Assembly: GCA_003511465.1 (NCBI GenBank)
Contig: DOID01000058.1
Location: 24,081 to 31,224, forward strand
Reading direction: 5' to 3'
Length of the DNA: 7,144 nucleotides
Origin: Bacillota bacterium
GTDB lineage: Bacteria > Bacillota > UBA4882 > UBA10575
The translations under genes were made by a program, and so were the position numbers. Below are positions 6,113 through 7,144 of the stretch, piece after piece. The notes beneath the pieces were generated by a model, which ran no database searches, was not told the DNA's origin, and saw nothing but the letters and a program-made list of their open reading frames with translations. Numbering within the stretch: the stretch's first letter is position 1; the number at the start of each line of letters is the position of its first letter.

Positions 6113-6598
6113 GTGTCGATTGAAATGGTTTTGACGGAAAGTATGGAAGATTATTTGGAGATGTTCTACCGGATCGTTTCCGAGCAGGGTTATATCAGGC
6201 CGATTGATCTGTCCAATGCCATTAATGTCAAACCTTCGTCCGTTACGCGGATGATCCAAAAACTGGACGAGGTAGGTTTCATCCGCTATGAAAAATACCG
6301 GAATATTGCGCTCACGGAGAAAGGGCTGATCTATAGCCGCTTTCTGGTCTGGCGTGATGAAAAATTAAAGGAGTTCTTCCACCTCTCCACAGAGAATGTC
6401 CGCGTCGAAGAACAGGTCGAAGGAGTTGAGCACTACATTACCCCAGCAACGATGAAGTTCATCCGAAAACTGATTATTTACTTTAAAACCAATCCGGAGC
6501 GGGTTACCGAATTAGAAAGGGTCGAGTGTGATTCGGATTACCCGGATCATGAAGATTTAAGGTGTTTGCGGGCGTGGTTGTTCCGGCATTCCGGTTAG
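6113..6598 (+). CDS. DtxR/MntR family metal-dependent transcriptional repressor
   Basis: A 161-residue two-domain repressor closest in pattern to Bacillus MntR. A winged helix-turn-helix covers about residues 9-70 (KPSSVTRMIQKLDEVGFIRYEKY), and a helical metal-binding and dimerisation domain about 71-136. There is no SH3 domain. Ligands aligning with MntR D8, E11, E99, E102 and H103 are D13, E16, E103, E106 and H107. The residue in place of H77 is D82. The protein then runs on about 25 residues past the MntR end, with C139, D140, D142, D145, H146, E147 and C151. The start is GTG at 6113, backed by GGAGGGGGG at 6099-6107; a longer frame open to 6059 would overlap feoB and lacks a ribosome site. 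It lies 19 bp after feoB-C, so it probably controls the feo operon, including itself, in response to Fe(II) or Mn(II). The metal is not proven. Confidence 0.9.
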   Translation: MSIEMVLTESMEDYLEMFYRIVSEQGYIRPIDLSNAINVKPSSVTRMIQKLDEVGFIRYEKYRNIALTEKGLIYSRFLVWRDEKLKEFFHLSTENVRVEEQVEGVEHYITPATMKFIRKLIIYFKTNPERVTELERVECDSDYPDHEDLRCLRAWLFRHSG

Positions 6599-6610
6599 CG
6601 GAACAACCAC
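6574..6610. terminator. 12-bp inverted repeat at the convergent gene junction
   Basis: GTGGTTGTTCCG (6574-6585) and CGGAACAACCAC (6599-6610) are perfect reverse complements with a 13-base spacer that includes the repressor stop codon (TAG, 6596-6598). It sits between two converging genes, where a shared terminator is expected. Neither strand shows a T run after the stem (the plus strand continues with a C-rich stretch), so it is not a classic rho-independent terminator. It may stop 3' exonucleases or assist factor-dependent termination. Confidence 0.5.
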
Positions 6611-6624
6611 CCCCCTCTCCGAGC

Positions 6625-7144
6625 TTAATCCGGTTCCACTACCAGTTCCGATAGGATCGAATCAACGATCAAATTGTCAAACTTTGGTTTAAATTTGTCA
6701 TATTCCGCTTGACTCTTAACCGTCCAGCCTAAAAGGGGTACTCCCCACCTTTTGATCGCTTTCAACCTGGCATCGGAAGTATTATTTACTTCATAGGAAA
6801 TAAAATGGGGACGGCTCTCGAAGTTGAGCAGCATATTTTTTAATAAAAACCTTTTATACCATGGTAAACGTGTTGTTCCGGCAGATTCGACATCGTTATC
6901 ACTGACCACAAAGCTACCGGCAAGTTGTCCCCGTAAAATCGCCGGGGCCTTTTTCCTAAACCATTTAAGGGTATAGGGATTAAAGGACTGAATGGCATAT
7001 TGCCCCTGATACTCTTTTAACTCTTCATAGAGCAAGCTTTCCATTTCCCCAACCTTACCCTCGTTTTTAATTTCAATCAGGAGTGGAACCTTACCGTCAA
7101 CAAAGGCGAGGACCTCACGGAATAAAGGGATTGTTTCAGCAGAG
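6625..7144 (-). CDS. Glycerophosphodiester phosphodiesterase, C-terminal part
   Basis: The last 172 residues of a minus-strand gene whose start lies beyond the right edge; the frame is open from 7143 to a TAA at 6625-6627. The pattern is that of the GDPD (TIM-barrel) family, which splits glycerophosphodiesters into glycerol-3-phosphate and an alcohol. Visible blocks are ETIPLFREVLAFVDGKVPLL, then IEIKNE with the metal-site E24 and K26 (counted from the first visible codon), YAIQSFNPYTLKWF, ILRGQLAGSF, RPHFISYEV, and LLGWTVKSQAEYDKF followed by FDNLIVDSI. The N-terminal HRG and E.E blocks expected of the family would lie in the missing part, so activity cannot be judged. The internal ATG at 7044 is not the start, since the conserved EIKNE block lies upstream of it. 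It converges on the repressor gene with 26 bp between the stops and is probably unrelated to iron uptake. Confidence 0.9.
   Translation of the reverse strand, partial: SAETIPLFREVLAFVDGKVPLLIEIKNEGKVGEMESLLYEELKEYQGQYAIQSFNPYTLKWFRKKAPAILRGQLAGSFVVSDNDVESAGTTRLPWYKRFLLKNMLLNFESRPHFISYEVNNTSDARLKAIKRWGVPLLGWTVKSQAEYDKFKPKFDNLIVDSILSELVVEPD

Noticed and set aside
6625..7044. Minus-strand gene starting at the ATG at 7044
   Set aside because: The frame stays open to the window edge, and the conserved EIKNE block of the phosphodiesterase lies upstream of that ATG, so the gene is only partly in view.

Overview
The window reads as a piece of a Bacillota (Firmicutes) chromosome, most likely an anaerobic clostridium-like lineage. 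This rests on strong purine-rich Shine-Dalgarno sites before nearly every gene, use of TTG and GTG starts, a DUF3842 protein (a family known from Clostridia), a long three-helix cardiolipin synthase, and a FeoB iron transporter made as two polypeptides. Base composition is close to balanced. I cannot name the genus from sequence alone.

Layout. Positions 33-3441 hold four plus-strand genes in close order: a Crp/Fnr-type regulator with a cysteine pattern suited to redox sensing, a YgjP/DUF45 zinc metallopeptidase, a DUF3842 protein of unknown function, and cardiolipin synthase. They are 10, 38 and 28 bp apart and have no obvious internal terminator, so they may form one transcription unit. It ends at a long, strong hairpin with flanking A and T runs (3452-3516). 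A leader of about 150 bp follows, with a TATAAT box, repeated TGGCC motifs and small hairpins. A second plus-strand operon then begins: feoA (GTG start at 3665), the FeoB G-protein part (3921-4712), the FeoB membrane part (4705-6093, overlapping by 8 bp) and a DtxR/MntR-type metal-dependent repressor (6113-6598). A glycerophosphodiester phosphodiesterase gene converges from the right on the minus strand, and its 5' part lies beyond the window. A 12-bp inverted repeat sits at the convergent junction.

How they work together. The second operon looks like a self-contained ferrous iron uptake module. FeoB-N binds GTP, FeoB-C forms the membrane path, FeoA is the small SH3-like accessory protein, and the repressor encoded last probably senses the imported metal and shuts off the operon. 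The first operon has no clear common theme. Cardiolipin synthase builds membrane lipid, and the Fnr-like protein may tie its unit to oxygen or redox state.

The points most worth a second look are the natural split of FeoB inside its helical linker, the repressor with one altered metal ligand and an extra Cys/Asp/His tail, the Cys5/Cys111 arrangement of the Fnr-like regulator, and the structured feo leader. No RNA genes, CRISPR arrays, complete insertion sequences or phage genes were seen. The four-gene first cluster and the feo cluster both look vertically maintained rather than mobile.
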